From: Amoebophrya sp. A120 | Lineage: Eukaryota > Sar > Dinophyceae > Syndiniales > Amoebophryaceae | Direction of reading: 5' to 3' | Assembly (NCBI GenBank): GCA_905178155.1 | Contig: CAJINV010000026.1 | Location: 1-60,621 of the forward strand | DNA: 60,621 nt | In this document: positions 33,401-44,630 of the stretch, piece after piece | How positions within the stretch are numbered: position 1 is the stretch's first letter | How the letters are laid out: each line of letters starts with the position of its first letter | Program-made: the position numbers and the translations under genes | Notes under the pieces: model-generated | What the model was told of the DNA's origin: nothing | The model's input: only the letters and a program-made list of their open reading frames with translations | Databases searched by the model: none

Positions 33401-36206
33401 TTTTCTCCTGCATCGCCACCACCCGTGCCACCGCCGCAATAAAGAGCGTGCTCAGTTGGTACTCTTCGCACAGCAAGTTTCCGGTTTCCGGCTGTAATGC
33501 CGCGTGGTCCTCGTTGTACCGAAGCGATGGCTGTGCGAGAAATCGAAAAAAATCCGCGGGAAAAAACTGGCCCTCGTGGTGGTCGAACCAAGTGACAGGA
33601 GGGTAGTTTTTCTTGGGAGGGGCTGCTTCCTGCGTTCCACTTCCTACGCCGAGAATCCTAGTGACAAGAGAGGCGATATTTTTTTCTGCATCCGATAGAA
33701 AACCGCCATGTCATGCAAATCGATGTGCACGCCGCACGAGAACAAGCACAGTCTGAACTCACGTCGCATGTTGCACATGCAGTTGCAGCAAGGCAGAGAT
33801 TATAAATCTGCCTGTGTCTGAGCGCCATATTACCGACTCATTGACTGGCATGACAAACCGTCCTCAGACAAGCAAGGTAGACTTCTGGAAAATATTTGCG
33901 TACAGGCTGTGTGTCTTCATCTAGTTACTTCGACATGGAATGGCGTTTTTTTCTCTGCGACCCATACTCTTCGCACGGCCGGTTCCAATAGGGGACATTC
34001 TTCGTTTTGTCAAACCGTTCCAAATCGATCCCTTCGCGTTCGGCCATCGGCCGCTGGTAGCACTTGAATTGGTCATACTGCTTCCAATACCGCCCGCCTT
34101 CCCGCTCTGACTGCGGCCCGTCTCGTATTCGTGCCGTGACAAGCCCGAGCCCCACGTGGTTGGTGAACACGTAGTCTTCCAAATGCTCCCGAACGAGAAA
34201 CATGTTTGACGCCGCCAGGACGATGTGCGTGATCTTGTCCTCCCCCGTATCAACTGTAAAAATGTCTGGGTCTGGAAGATTCCGGGATTTGTGATGCATA
34301 TTTTGTATGATCCATGCTTCATGTGATGCATAATCTAGCATCACAGACTTTTAGAGGGCTTCCTGATGCCTAGCCCGCATGAGAAATGCCCTCTCCGCGT
34401 AACACAAACTGGACCCCTTTTGCTGGTCACGCAATAGTACACATTTTTTTAGAGTCCAGAGTTAGCATCACAAGTTCCAAACTTCCAGACCCAGACATTT
34501 TTGCATTTGATACCCCGTCTGGTTCAGCAAAATGCCAATATTGCTCACGTGCGCTCGGAGGATCGCGCACTGCCCGTAGCCGACGGAATACCGCTTGCGG
34601 TTGACGATCAGTCGTTTTTGCGTATGGGCGTGCTTTATGCATTGCAAAAGTATCGTACTGCTATAAATGCATTTCAAATTTCGTCAGTGTGAGAGATCAA
34701 ATTTGTAATGCGGACTTACCTTCAGATAAAGATTTGTAATGCATGCCTACAATACGAGAACGATACTTTTGCACAGGATATGCTTGTTGGCGAAGGTCTC
34801 AAGGTTCGTGAACACTTCCTCAGCGCTGTCGGTGTGCATTTTCTGCTTCATCGGTGGATACTTAGAACGGCTGTTTACGTTATGAACTGCAAAAGTATCG
34901 TGAGCACTAGCAGAAGTTGTAGTAATTGCAATACAAATTGACTCAGCATGACAAATGGAATTTGTCATGCGGATTTGCCTTAAGAAAAGGATGTGTAATG
35001 CATAAACGCAATTAGTACGAGTGCGATACTTTTGCAGTGCATATACGTGCAATACCAGCAACGTCGATTTCTCCGTTTTCCGGAGAAAAGAGCGCACGTA
35101 GTCGGTGAGATATTCCGCGTCCTCGTAGACGGCACCGGAAATGCCAAGGCGGAAGTGGTGTAACGGCTCCAGCTGCTCGGGGAAAGGTTTTCCTCTACTA
35201 GGCGAGGGTGATGGGATATCGCAAGAAAAAACTGCTTCACTGTAAACTTGTAATGCAGAAACTGTATCTGAGAAGCGTTTGTCTTGCGACACACGCAAGA
35301 CACTAGATTTTATCTGTGTTTTCCCTTACGAATCTCGCATGGCAAATTTTCTCGGTAATGTAGAACAAACTTGTGATGCAAAACTTGCAAAATCCTTACA
35401 GCGAAACACTTTTTTCGTGCGATATGGGAGACTGGATGATGGGAGACTTGTCCCTCCTGTTCTCGCCGATGCACCAGAAGCTGCTGGTCCGCCGTCAGCT
35501 CCGGAACGACCCTCTCGCGAACCAGTACTACCCGCAGCCACCGTCGCAGCTGCACCTGCTCCAGGTCGTGACACCAGCGGAGGCGAACTGGTGATCTTCC
35601 CTGCACCGTAGAGCAAAAACTTTTCCAGTTCTGTCCGATCAAACTGCATCTTCGCCCTATCAAATGTAAAAGTGTCTGGGTCTGGAAGAGTGCCAGGTTT
35701 GTCATGCACATTTTGCATGACTCCTGATGTCTGTGATGCATGCCCTAGCGTCACAGATTTTGTGAGGGCTTCCTGATGCCTATACCGCATGACAAATGCT
35801 CTTTTCGTGTAGCAAAACTTAGACTCTCTTTGCTGCTCATGCAATTACAGACTTTTTTGTAATCCAAAATGAAAATCAGCATGACAAGTTGGATTCTTCC
35901 AGACCCAGACATTTTTAAGTACATTTGATACGCCCGCTGCAGGTACGACGCCGGCGTTTGAAGGAGGCTTGTCCCATCCGGCGCTGAGGGTGTCAGGGAA
36001 GAAAAGGTCAGGACGACGTCCTTGTTGAGGTAGAAGGAAAGGAGGACGAAAAGAAACACCGTGAAATAATACCGGGTTCTGTGGTGTTTCCTGTCTGACA
36101 AAGCTTCGGCGGCTTTGGTGAAAAGGAAGCGGCAACAGCAGAAGACCCTGCAAACCGCCTTGCAGCACCGGGAACAAGAGCCTGGGCCTGCTGATAGAAG
36201 CGACAT
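30437..36206 (-). CDS. 1046-aa type II membrane protein, glycosyltransferase-like
   Basis: Exons: 36206-35931, 35652-35425, 35211-35044, 34875-34781, 34630-34513, 34242-33929, 33657-32740, 32510-32431, 32138-31957, 31700-31032, 30793-30755, 30490-30437. The sum is 3141 nt, in frame after removing nine introners and two GT-AG introns. The N-terminus has Cys-rich cytosolic residues then a signal anchor (YYFTVFLFVLLSFYL) and a Ser/Ala-rich stem. The lumenal domain includes HHFRLGISGAVYEDAEYL, ILVLHVN-like sequence, THIVLAASNMFLVREHLEDY and WFDHHEGQFFPADFFRFL, then EEYQLSTLF. This layout fits a Golgi glycosyltransferase, but I cannot name the family. A second hydrophobic segment (FVLLVVIILAFL) lies near the C-terminus. 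The neighbour upstream is the GT14 enzyme. Confidence 0.75.
30496..30754. mobile_element. Introner, family A
   Basis: Perfect CCGGA at 30491 and 30755. Joins Pro-Phe-Arg to Lys-Arg-Ile, leaving an 18-codon final exon. Confidence 0.93.
30794..31031 (-). mobile_element. Introner-derived intron with GT-AG ends
   Basis: One family A arm survives (TATGCATATGCAAATAGG at 30797) with internal TTGTCATGC. The other arm is unrecognisable. GTAGTG donor and ATACAG acceptor give a phase-0 join. Confidence 0.65.
31706..31956. mobile_element. Introner, family A
   Basis: Perfect CCATT at 31701 and 31957. The right end reads GCATG in place of GCATA. Joins Lys-Trp to Gln-Tyr. Confidence 0.93.
32144..32430. 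mobile_element. Introner, family A
   Basis: Flanks TGCCT and CGCCT. The left arm is shortened (CATGCAGTGCAAATACG). Joins Pro-Gly to Glu-Val-Ser. Confidence 0.86.
32516..32739. mobile_element. Introner, family D
   Basis: Flanks GTGGC and GTGGA. TATGAAAGTGCACAACCC and GTTGTGCACTGTCATA ends. Excision in frame. Confidence 0.9.
33658..33928 (-). mobile_element. Introner-like intron with GT-AG ends
   Basis: Carries the internal TGTCATGCAAA and GCATGACAAACC motifs seen in introners but no known terminal arms. GTAACT donor and CACTAG acceptor join Met-Ser-Lys to Ile-Leu-Gly in frame. Confidence 0.6.
34248..34512. mobile_element. Introner, family A
   Basis: Perfect CCCCG at 34243 and 34513. Joins Gln-Thr-Gly to Glu-Asp-Lys. 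Confidence 0.93.
34636..34780. mobile_element. Introner, family C
   Basis: 145 bp, perfect TGCTT at 34631 and 34781. Internal copies of GTAATGC and TTGTAATGC replace the TTGTCATGC of other families. Confidence 0.93.
34881..35043. mobile_element. Introner, family C
   Basis: Perfect TACGT at 34876 and 35044. Ends TATGAACTGCAAAAG and CTTTTGCAGTGCATA. Confidence 0.93.
35217..35424. mobile_element. Introner, family E
   Basis: Perfect TGGGA at 35212 and 35425. Joins Ser-Leu-Pro to Ser-Pro-Ser. Confidence 0.93.
35658..35930. mobile_element. Introner, family A
   Basis: Perfect CGCCC at 35653 and 35931. The right arm has a TAAGTA insertion before CATTTGATA. Confidence 0.93.
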
Positions 36207-36753
36207 GGTTAAAAAATGACGGTGGCGCAAATGCAAAACGGCTCCGGAGGTGCTAGTGTGGAACTAAGCTATGCATATTTAAGCGGGGCGGCGAGCGTCT
36301 CTTTGGCGTCGGGCATCAGCCAACACCAACAGCAATAGCAAAACATCAACTTTATAAAGTAATTAGATCGATTTCCAACACAAAGATTTTAGCATCTACC
36401 GCTGAAAGTGAAAGTGAAAGCTTCCCCGATGGGTTGCATTGCTTGCGCGGCGCCACCTACGAGAAAAAAAATTCAAGTTTCTCCGAACAAACATTTTGCT
36501 GCGACAAAATCGCCCAGGGAGCAGGCCTCGTCGGCTCGGTCGCTTGTTTATCTTCATTCGTGTGATCGCGCGTAAGTACACTTCACGTTCCTCATCTCTA
36601 CTTATGGCGTTGACGCGTAGAGTTCGTTAGTAGCTCTTGTTCTTCCCGGCTGAAACCGCATTGAGTCAATTCCTCCTCCAAACATTCTAGCATATTCTGC
36701 AGTAGCGCACTGCGAAACTCGACGCATAGCATGCGATGCTCGCAACTGGAATC
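36207..36753. other. Intergenic gap between two minus-strand genes
   Basis: 547 bp between the start of the 1046-aa gene and the stop of the GT14 gene. It should contain the promoter or trans-splice acceptor of the former. A GTGAAA triplet run occurs at 36403-36420. Nothing else recognised. Confidence 0.4.
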
Positions 36754-39700
36754 TCACGGTGTACCAGCACTAGTCGTGGCAGGAGCTGGCACTTTACCGC
36801 TTAGTTCTCCCACTTGATGCCCCGCTGCATCCTCAAGCGTTTTTCTCCGCAAGACTAGGTCTAAGCAGTCTATCGGCACCGGGTCCATGTTGTAATCGAA
36901 CTTGTTCCCGGTCCAATGCGGCATCTGTGCGATCTATCGCAAGAAAAAACTGTTTCACTGTAAACTTGTAATGCAGAAACTGCATCTCAGAAGTGTTTGT
37001 CTTGCTACACATGCAAGACAGGCGATTTTTAGCTGTGTTTTCCCTTAGGAACCTCGCATGCCAAGTTTTCCCTGTCATGTGTAACGAACTTGTCATGCCA
37101 AACTTGCAAAATCCTTACAGTGAAACACTCTTTTCGTACGATACGATCCAGGGAAGATCTAAAGCGCCGTAGGTACAGGATTTTCGAATGTACTTCCCGT
37201 GGGGCTTATGCAATAAAAATTTGTTCCCGTACTTCTACACGACGCACAAACAAAGTGCATGACAAACTCGCTCCGCCAAACTTTGTCATGCAGAAGCTGC
37301 ATATGCATTTGCACCTGTGCGGGAACGGGATAAAATTTCCTCTGGATAACATTTGGGATTCGCGATGACATTGACCCTTTCCATCAAGTATCAAATGCAA
37401 AAGCATCGCACTCGTACTAATCGCAGTCATGCATTACAAATCTTTTTCTTGAGGCAAATCCGCATTACAAACTTTATTTCTCACGCTGAGGAAATTTGTG
37501 ATGCATTTATACGAGTACGATACTTTTGCACAGGATATCAAGTACGGATCGCTGTTGACGTTGAAGGTGCCGATGAAAGTGGTAAAAAAGCCCTTGTTCT
37601 GGACTACCGCCATCTCGTCGTCGTTCCAGTTGAACAAAAACCGCAAGACGTAGTTGTAGAGAAATTTCACTGGCAGGTATTTCGCCTGCGTTTGCACTTG
37701 GTCGTACGTCTTCGCGTACACAGCCTTCGTCATCGCCCGGTCCTCCCAGTTATACAGATGCGACCTGGATTTCAGCTCCGACAGGTCGTAATCTCTGTGC
37801 GGGTATGCGTTGCAAAAGTGTCTGGGTCATGTGGAAACTTGTGATGCTGGGTGGCGTATCATGAGGAGCCCACAACTGCTGGCTCACCATGACAATTTTC
37901 TGAGCTTCTAGGTGTTGCCTATTTTTCTGCACGACAAACTGCGTTTCTGCGTGACAGAAAACTGGGGCTCTTGTGTAACGTGCATGACACATTTATATTA
38001 CGAGTCATGAAAGACAAAGACAAGCATGACAAAAATGCATCCTTTCAGACCCAGACATATTTGCACTTGATAGCGGGGGGAAGGATCCGGGGACGGTCGG
38101 ATAGTGCCGGATTAAAGTGCCCCAGAAGCTTTCGTCGGATTCGTAGTGGAGTTTGGTCCAGTTCAGAAATTTTTGTACCTGGAAATCCTCTTGCATAAAG
38201 GTAACCGTCACCTTGCTGAGTGCGTAATAGGCCGAACCGGCAAAATATCCACAAAAAAACAACCATCCCCATCCAATTTGTCGTGCAAAGCATGAGCGAC
38301 GTCCTGTGTTTGTGATGCATAAAATGGATGGAGATGGTTGTTTTTTCCTGGATACAAAAACGCCGGTGTCTTTTCCAAACGGACTGCCCCACCAGTCGCG
38401 TCGGCCGTTGCCTCGCTCGGGAGCGGCAGTGTCGTGAAAAATGAAGCTCGTGTCCGTGTAGCTGGTTTCAGTGAAGATTGGCAGATGAAAATTTGAATTC
38501 TAGTATCCCTGGAGAAATTTCTTCCCGTGGACGCAAGAACTGGAGGAATTCTTAATTGGTCATCTCCCTGTAAGTCTAAAACTATACGAAAAGCTACACT
38601 GTAGTATGCCTCTTCGCTATATGCAGACGACCGGGTAAGTAAATCTTTGAGGCCAAGAAGCACCCAACGCAAACTCGCTCTTTTCGCATGCCGCTTTGAG
38701 AGTTCGCAAAAGAACGCGCTCGGAACAGGCAACACAAGTATAATTAGATACCTGTTCTGCGCCCCCGCTTTCGCGATTTCCCTTTCCGCTGCAGATTTTG
38801 ATGCAGCCCCCGACGACGTCTTCAGGAATTTCAGGTGCGAAAAAAACGCTCTCCAGTCCTGGTCCAGCAAATGCGCCTGTTTTTTCTTCTCCGCGCAGAT
38901 TTTCTCCTGCATGCAATTTATCCTAATGAAAAACGTCCCCACCCCAGAGTCAAGATGGGGATTTTGCAACACAAACCTTCAAGTTTTGGGAGCCACGCAT
39001 GACAAATTGCTAGCTGTACTAGTGTAGTGCAGTTTGGAACAGGGAAGTCGCATTACAAATCCATCTGCTTATCCTGTTTACAGCATTACAAGTTCCAAAG
39101 CACGATCGGGAATGCCTATCATGGGGATGCGCATTACAAACGCTCTTGCGCTTGCAGATCTCCATTACAACTCTGGGGTGGGGATGCTTTTACACAGGAT
39201 ACAATTCCGCTCTGCATCGATGGCCCTCTGCACGAAGTCCTTCACCCGCCAGGTTTCCCGGACGCGCCACAGCTTGTTTTCCTCCACGTTCATATCCACA
39301 CTGTAGGTCTAATGAGAGTGCACACGTCCCCCTCCTCCTCATTTGTCAGTATTGCATGAACAGCAATACAAACACCAGCACACGTGGTGCCTGTGCATGA
39401 CAAATTCATTCGCCTAGTGTGGTACTGTTTGGGCTTTCGGCAACATCTGTCATGCAAAGAGTGCCATAGGGAAGCACTTGGATTAGGTATTTTGCATGAC
39501 AAATGAGGGGGAGGGGGAGCAGCTGTGCACTCTCATATGTCTCCGCCCGCCCGTTTAACGCTTTCAGGTCCCGAACTTTCTGCAAGTTCGTTTTCAGGGG
39601 TATTACAATGAAAAATGCCTCCTCCTCATATCAAAACGGAAATCTGTGATGCAGATTTGTGGTCACAAATCAGCTTTGTGATGCTAGAAGGCAAAAGATG

Positions 39701-42535
39701 CGGACCGTAGTGCTGCCTAGCGTGGGAAAGCCTTGCAGCTCCAGGATGACAGGAGGCAACGAACTGGAAGTGGAAAGCAGCATGACAGATTACCTGCAAT
39801 TTAGGCCGCAGCTTCGTTTCTTGGCCTTCTAGCAATACAAGTCCATTTGTGTACTCAAATACAGCATCACAAATTCGCGCATCTTCCGTTTCCGATATGG
39901 GGTGGGGGCTTTTTTCAGTTTGATAAGGGGGTAGTCCTGTCCACAGAGGTTCAGCACATACTTGTAGTCGAACTTCCGCAAATCCTGCAGACACCGCATG
40001 TCCGCCTCCACGCGCGTCCAACTCACGTAGTAAACGCCAACCGGGTCTGATGCGAGAAACGTGTTGCGCTTTTGATGTTCCATCTGGTGAAGCTCCTGCA
40101 GGTCGTTCTTGGCGTCAAAATTGGTGGTGCTTCTACCCGGGTCGTAGTAGTTCGCCGCTATCCTGTGCAAAAGTATCGTATTCGTACTAATTGCATTTAT
40201 GCATTACAAATCTTTTTGTTAAGGCAAATCCGCATTACAAATTCAATTTGTAATGCTAATCCAATTTGTAATGCAATTTATACTAGTACGATGCTTTTGC
40301 AATTCATAGCCGCTAAATTCAAGCAGTGGACCAGTGCTCTCACCTGATTCCGTATCCTGAGCAAAAACGTCCCCACCCCATAGTTGTCATGTGGATTTGC
40401 ATCCACAGAAACATTTGTAATGCGGGTCCCCATGAGAGGCATATGCATATCTAGTCGCGTTTTGGGATTTCTAATGCTGTAAGCAGGATGAGCAGACGGA
40501 TTTGCGATGCGGCTGTCCTTACGAACCCGCCCTACCCTACGCACTGCAACTTGTCATGCGCGGCCCCCAAAACTTCTAGATTTGTGTTGGTAAGTTTCCA
40601 ACTTGACCATGGGATGAGGACGGTTTTACGCAGGATATTCCGGAACTCTTCGTCGGCCTTGATGTCCACGTGTACGCAGTATATCAGATGTAAAAATGTC
40701 TGGGTCTGGAAGAATGCAACCTGTCATGCTAAATCTGAAGCATGCAAAAATCTGTGTTGCATGATTACCAAACGTCGTCCAGTTTTGACCAAGTCGGGAG
40801 GGAGTTTCTCATGCAGGATAGGCATGACAGAGATCGCGCAGAATCTGTCATGCTAGGTCCCGCACTCCAGACCTCATGGGTCATACAAAAGCTGCATGAC
40901 AAGTCGCGCACTCTTCCAGACCCAGACACTTTTACATTTGATACAGTAGTAGTTCTGACGGTGCCAGATGGCGCGCAACAGCCTCTCGACCTGGCCAATG
41001 TGCTTGTGAACGAGCAGAATGTAAGCTAAGGTATGGCTTGCTCAAGCGTTACAATCTCAAACGTTACGATAGAATCTGGATTTTGTCTTGCATGAAGACA
41101 ATGAGGAACGCACACAGGATTGAGCTTTTCGCAATACAAATCTCGCCGGGTTGTAGGTGGGTTTGGGGCTCCAAAACTTGTCATGCGCAATCCTTTGGAA
41201 GGAGGCTAGCTTATGCGCTCTTGGATCACAGATTTCCATATTCTATTGTAATGGTTGAGATTGCAACAGCTGAGCGGGTCATATAAGGGGAACTGCTTTT
41301 CTTCCTCGGAGAACGGGGAATCGAGATAGTAGTATCCTGAGAAAAAAGTGTTACAGTTACACACTCTGATGGCAGACAAGCAAGACAGACAAACTCTGTC
41401 ATGCAGGAAACGCTTGCCAACCTCATTTCATTCGTGTTTTCCCCTATAGTCTGCGCATCACAGGTTTGATTTGCCATGTCGAGCAACTTTGTGATGCAGA
41501 AAATCCAACAAATGTGTAACGGTAACACTTTTTTCTCGCGATAAGTAGCCGCGGTTCTTGACCCAGTCGAAGCACTGCTGTTTGACAGTGTGGGTGGAGA
41601 GAGCACTCCCAGGATTGGAATTTGTGATGCTCGTGATGACATCGGTGAGAAAACTCAGGTCGAGAGGAGAGCTGTCAACATGTTCAGCAGGGGGTCGCAT
41701 GGCAGAGGACATTGGTCTTGCGCCGGACGAAGATAACGACGAAACAGCTTTTTCCCTAGCTTGCCTCCGATAGCTTTCCAATTTGCTCGTGAAAGCCGTA
41801 TTTTTCTCCAGCTGAGTGTGGGAGTCTCAGGAGTGAAATCGTCAGAGTTGAAATAACTTGCAATGCATAAAATCGATACCAGTTGGAAGCCCAATTTCCA
41901 AGCGGCACATGACAAATTTCGGCACCGTCTAAACCCAGTTTGTCATGCTGTTTAGGGATAGAAGGCGTCTTTTGTCATGCTACTTTAGCAGCTCTATCGC
42001 AGACCCCAAATAACAGGCGGACTGTCGGCCTCACTTGCCATCCCTGCAAGAGAGGCGCGTCATGTCTTGCAATTTATGCATGAGAAATCATTTCAACTTT
42101 GACGATTTCAATCCTGACACTTCCATACTGAGCAGTATGGGATAAAAAATTCGCCTCCGTGACTGGCACTTCCGTGAGCGGCCTGCAGATCTCCGTGTAG
42201 AAAGGATTTTTGTCGAATAGCGACGCTGTTGTACTAGCGGCAGCCGAAGATGATGGTTTCTTACCCGCTGGCTTCGACGCACCGATGAAATCTTCCTTCG
42301 CCTTTATCACCGCTTCGTTGTCGTGCGCCCCCGCGCGGAAAAGCTTGTGGAAGCGACTTCCGGAGGGGAGTGGCGCTTCGCGGTTGTCAGCATCTTCGGT
42401 GCTGAGCCGAGAAGTGAGAATGTGGAAACAAGAGATAATGGTGAAAATCAGGCAGAACCGCTTCCGGACAGGTCGGTGCTCGGCGGAGAAGAAGAGCGCT
42501 GTGACTGCGGAGGCGGATGCGGCACAGCGCGGCAT
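36754..42535 (-). CDS. GT14 core-2/I-branching beta-1,6-GlcNAc transferase-like enzyme
   Basis: Golgi-type enzyme expected to add GlcNAc (or xylose) in beta-1,6 branching. Exons: 42535-42128, 41811-41544, 41327-41275, 41035-40944, 40676-40638, 40347-40309, 40153-39926, 39595-39538, 39305-39202, 38913-38752, 38461-38355, 38240-38073, 37798-37538, 37383-37349, 37201-37144, 36929-36754. The sum is 2256 nt or 751 aa; 14 introners and one GT-AG intron (38462-38751) are removed. It has a signal anchor (FCLIFTIISCFHIL), then family motifs in the expected order: NRGYYLDSPFSEEEKQFPLY, HTLAYILLVHKHIGQVERLL, RAIWHRQNYYCVHVD, SWTRVEADMRCLQDL, YVLNLCGQDYPLKTN, FAGSAYYALSK, WTKLHYESDESFWGTLIRHY, TVPGSFP, KSCTYGALDLPWI, NKFDYNMDPVPIDCLD. 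It is longer than animal C2GnTs (about 430 aa) because of the stem and inserts. Many of these motifs span introner junctions, which validates the exon model. Confidence 0.93.
36935..37143. mobile_element. Introner, family E
   Basis: Perfect CGATC at 36930 and 37144. Splits the DLPWI motif from Ala-Gln-Met. Confidence 0.95.
37207..37348. mobile_element. Introner, family J
   Basis: Ends TATGCAATAAAAATTTGTTC and GGGATAAAATTTCCTCTGGATA, with an inner GCATGACAAACTC / TTTGTCATGC pair. Flanks GGGCT and ACATT have diverged. The join rebuilds the conserved C-terminal GT14 Cys region. Confidence 0.88.
37389..37537. mobile_element. Introner, family C
   Basis: 149 bp, perfect TCAAG at 37384 and 37538. 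Leaves a 35-nt exon. Confidence 0.95.
37804..38072. mobile_element. Introner, family A
   Basis: Perfect GCGGG at 37799 and 38073. Falls just after the VPGSFPP motif. Confidence 0.95.
38246..38354. mobile_element. Introner, family I (109 bp)
   Basis: The smallest element. Perfect CAAAA at 38241 and 38355. Long arms TATCCACAAAAAAACAACC / GGTTGTTTTTTCCTGGATA leave a tiny core. The join rebuilds FAGSAYYALSK. Confidence 0.95.
38919..39201. mobile_element. Introner, family B
   Basis: Perfect CAATT at 38914 and 39202. Confidence 0.95.
39311..39537. mobile_element. Introner, family D
   Basis: Flanks GGTCT and TGTCT. The left end AATGAGAGTGCAC has lost the initial TAT. Confidence 0.9.
39601..39925. 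mobile_element. Introner, family G
   Basis: Perfect AGGGG at 39596 and 39926. Inserted inside the GQDYPLKTN motif (between Pro-Leu and Lys-Thr-Asn). Confidence 0.95.
40159..40308. mobile_element. Introner, family C
   Basis: 150 bp, perfect GCCGC at 40154 and 40309. Confidence 0.95.
40353..40637. mobile_element. Introner, family B
   Basis: Perfect TTCCG at 40348 and 40638. The two flanking exons are each 39 nt. Confidence 0.95.
40682..40943. mobile_element. Introner, family A
   Basis: Perfect CAGTA at 40677 and 40944. Splits the YYCVHVD motif. Confidence 0.95.
41041..41274. mobile_element. Introner, family F
   Basis: Ends CTCAAGCGTTACAATCTCAA and TTGAGATTGCAACAGCTGAG, not TAT/ATA. Flanks GCTTG and CGGGT. 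Joins Asp-Pro to His-Thr-Leu-Ala-Tyr. Confidence 0.88.
41333..41543. mobile_element. Introner, family E
   Basis: Perfect AGTAG at 41328 and 41544. The left end borrows a B-like TATCCTGAG before AAAAAAGTGTTAC. Confidence 0.95.
41817..42127. mobile_element. Introner, family H
   Basis: Perfect CTGAG at 41812 and 42128. Arms carry GTCAGAGTTGAAATAA-type sequence. Confidence 0.93.
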
Positions 42536-42645
42536 GATCGTTCTTGCTGACGCGGCGCACTAGCTCGCGGTCGTGACCACCTCCAGGCTATACTTGCGAC
42601 GAACGTGTCACCTTAGATATTTATAAGTGCCGTCGTGTCTGCCCC

Positions 42646-44157
42646 CTATCGAAGCAACCGCGTCGCCCGTACCACGCGCTTTCCGAACAGCCTCTCCCAC
42701 CAGATAGTTGCACGTCTGGCTAGCCGCACGGATGATATGTCAGCTCCACTGGTGACGTCGCTTCTGCCGCCTTCACTGGCAAATAGCACCGTAGGGGTCG
42801 TGAGCCACTTGGTGTCAATCACCCAGCTCCCGTCGATGTGCGAGGGCTCTGATTTTTCGTTGTAGGTCAGAATCTTTCTCTTATTCTCCCGCTCCCACTT
42901 GCCAATCTGCTTTGCATTGAAAAAAAAGTCCTCAGGGTCTTTCACGCCGCCGCCACCACCACTGTACGCTCCAAATTCATCCATCAGGTGGAGTGCGAGC
43001 AAGGTTTCGCTGGCGTCAATCACTTTTACCGGTGGGAGATTTTTCGCGACGGACTTCTCTGTTCCAGCCGTCAAACCTGAGAAAGGCAGGTAGTTATCGT
43101 AGATCACCCGGCCGATGACAAGCTCACCGATGATCGGATCTTTTAGCAGCCAGTTTTGCACCGCAGATCTAGAAACGACGAAATAATCGCAGGCATCAGG
43201 GCGGAAAAGCTCGCCTTTCGTCTGAATCAGGTGGTGGAGTTCGTGACTTTTCTTGGACGAGGAACCTGATGCTGCAGCTGCGTCTGTAGTAGCTGACTGA
43301 CCTTCCGCTATCACCGTGTAGTCCGCAAGTGGCAAATTGGTTCTCCTTCCTACAATCAGGAAGTTCTTGTTCCGCCCCTGGTCGACAGTGTTCGACGAAC
43401 GCAGCTGCGCTTCCTCCAAATCCGCAACCGTCGCTACGGTTTGTAAAAACGAAGTGTCAGATATCCACAGTAAATTTCTCGCACACGTACAAAAACAAAT
43501 GTGGTTTCTGCAAAAACAAACTCTTCTTCCAATCCTATTAAGCATGACAAGTTGCATGCTCCAACTTGGTAAAAATTGTCATGCATTTTGTACATGTACA
43601 GGAAATTTGTATTGCATATCAAAAAGAATGTCCGAGTTCGCGAAGGTGTAGGTGTCTGCGTTCGGCGCGATTTCCAGCGCTTTTTCGAAGATGGATTTTA
43701 CGTAAATTGCGCCAAACTGGTTCTTCTTCGGGATGTAATCTTTCAGCTTGATATTATCTGCATCATCAGGAGCTGGTGGAGCATTCCCATATGTTTGGCC
43801 ACGAACATCGTCCTCTAGAGTGACAACCTTGATTCGGTGGCGACCGCTGGTTCGCGCCGTAGCGTCCTCTAGAGCCTTTCTTCCGTCAGTGCAGATTTGC
43901 CGTATCTTCTTGTGCGCGTCACTCCGATTTGGCCTCGAATCCTTGACAACGATGAGGACGTGCAGTAGCTCGCTTTTCAACCGGGCTAGAAATGGTGGAG
44001 TAGTCGCGCTGCTTCCTCCACCCGGGAAACCGTAGTACCCGTAGCCGTGCTCAAGAACTACAGACTGCGATTTTTTACGCAAAACCAAACGCAAACAGTC
44101 AAAAAGAATGATGAAGGACGCGAAAAAACCGGTGCAGACTTTGGAGAGTCTGCGCAT
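42646..44157 (-). CDS. 449-aa type II membrane glycosyltransferase-like protein
   Basis: Two exons, 44157-43619 and 43456-42646 (1350 nt), joined by removing the K introner. The start ATG at 44157 is followed by a signal anchor (VCTGFFASFIILFDCLRLVL). The lumenal part has ADTYTFANSDILFDTSF, LIVGRRTNLPL, ACDYFVVSRSAV and ELVIGRVIYDNYL. The N-S-D-I-L-F motif plus GRR, DYF and IGR-YDN blocks are typical of nucleotide-sugar transferase-like proteins of protists. Assignment is by motif shape, so donor and acceptor are unknown. It lies 110 bp downstream of the GT14 start, on the same strand. Confidence 0.75.
43462..43618. mobile_element. Introner, family K
   Basis: Flanks TCAGA and TCAAA. Arms TATCCACAGTAAATTTC and GGAAATTTGTATTGCATA with inner CGTACAAAAACAAATG / TTTTGTACATGTAC. 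Interrupts the DILFD motif exactly. Confidence 0.9.
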
Positions 44158-44630
44158 TTGATACAACGAGGACTTCTCCTAGCGGCCCATGCTTTTCTTT
44201 TCCAGACACTCGGACTCCTTCAACATGGTACTACATTCCGTCTCTCATGCAGATGCAGATTTCCGTGCCTGCTTTGAATTTGATGCGCACTGATCTGTCA
44301 TCCACCGAATCCAACCCAGATCGGAAAATTAGCAAAGCAACTAGAGCCAAGATGATGGAACGCGGTGGGGGTAGTTGTCACGGAAGTCGGGACAGAAGGT
44401 TTGTATCAGTTGGGTGTGAAAGCTTGCCATGCGTATGGAACTTCCATGGGGTTGTCGTCTTTCAGGAGTTTCCGTGATTTTTTTCCGCGCTGCTGCATTT
44501 AGCGACACAATTCTGGCGGCCCCCCAGGCGTCGCGATGAGCCTACTTGGGGGGGGGGCTGGGGGGGTATGTAAAATTAGGCGCATGGCGCCGCATCAAGC
44601 AGGTGCGGAAACCTACCACAGAACTCCGAC

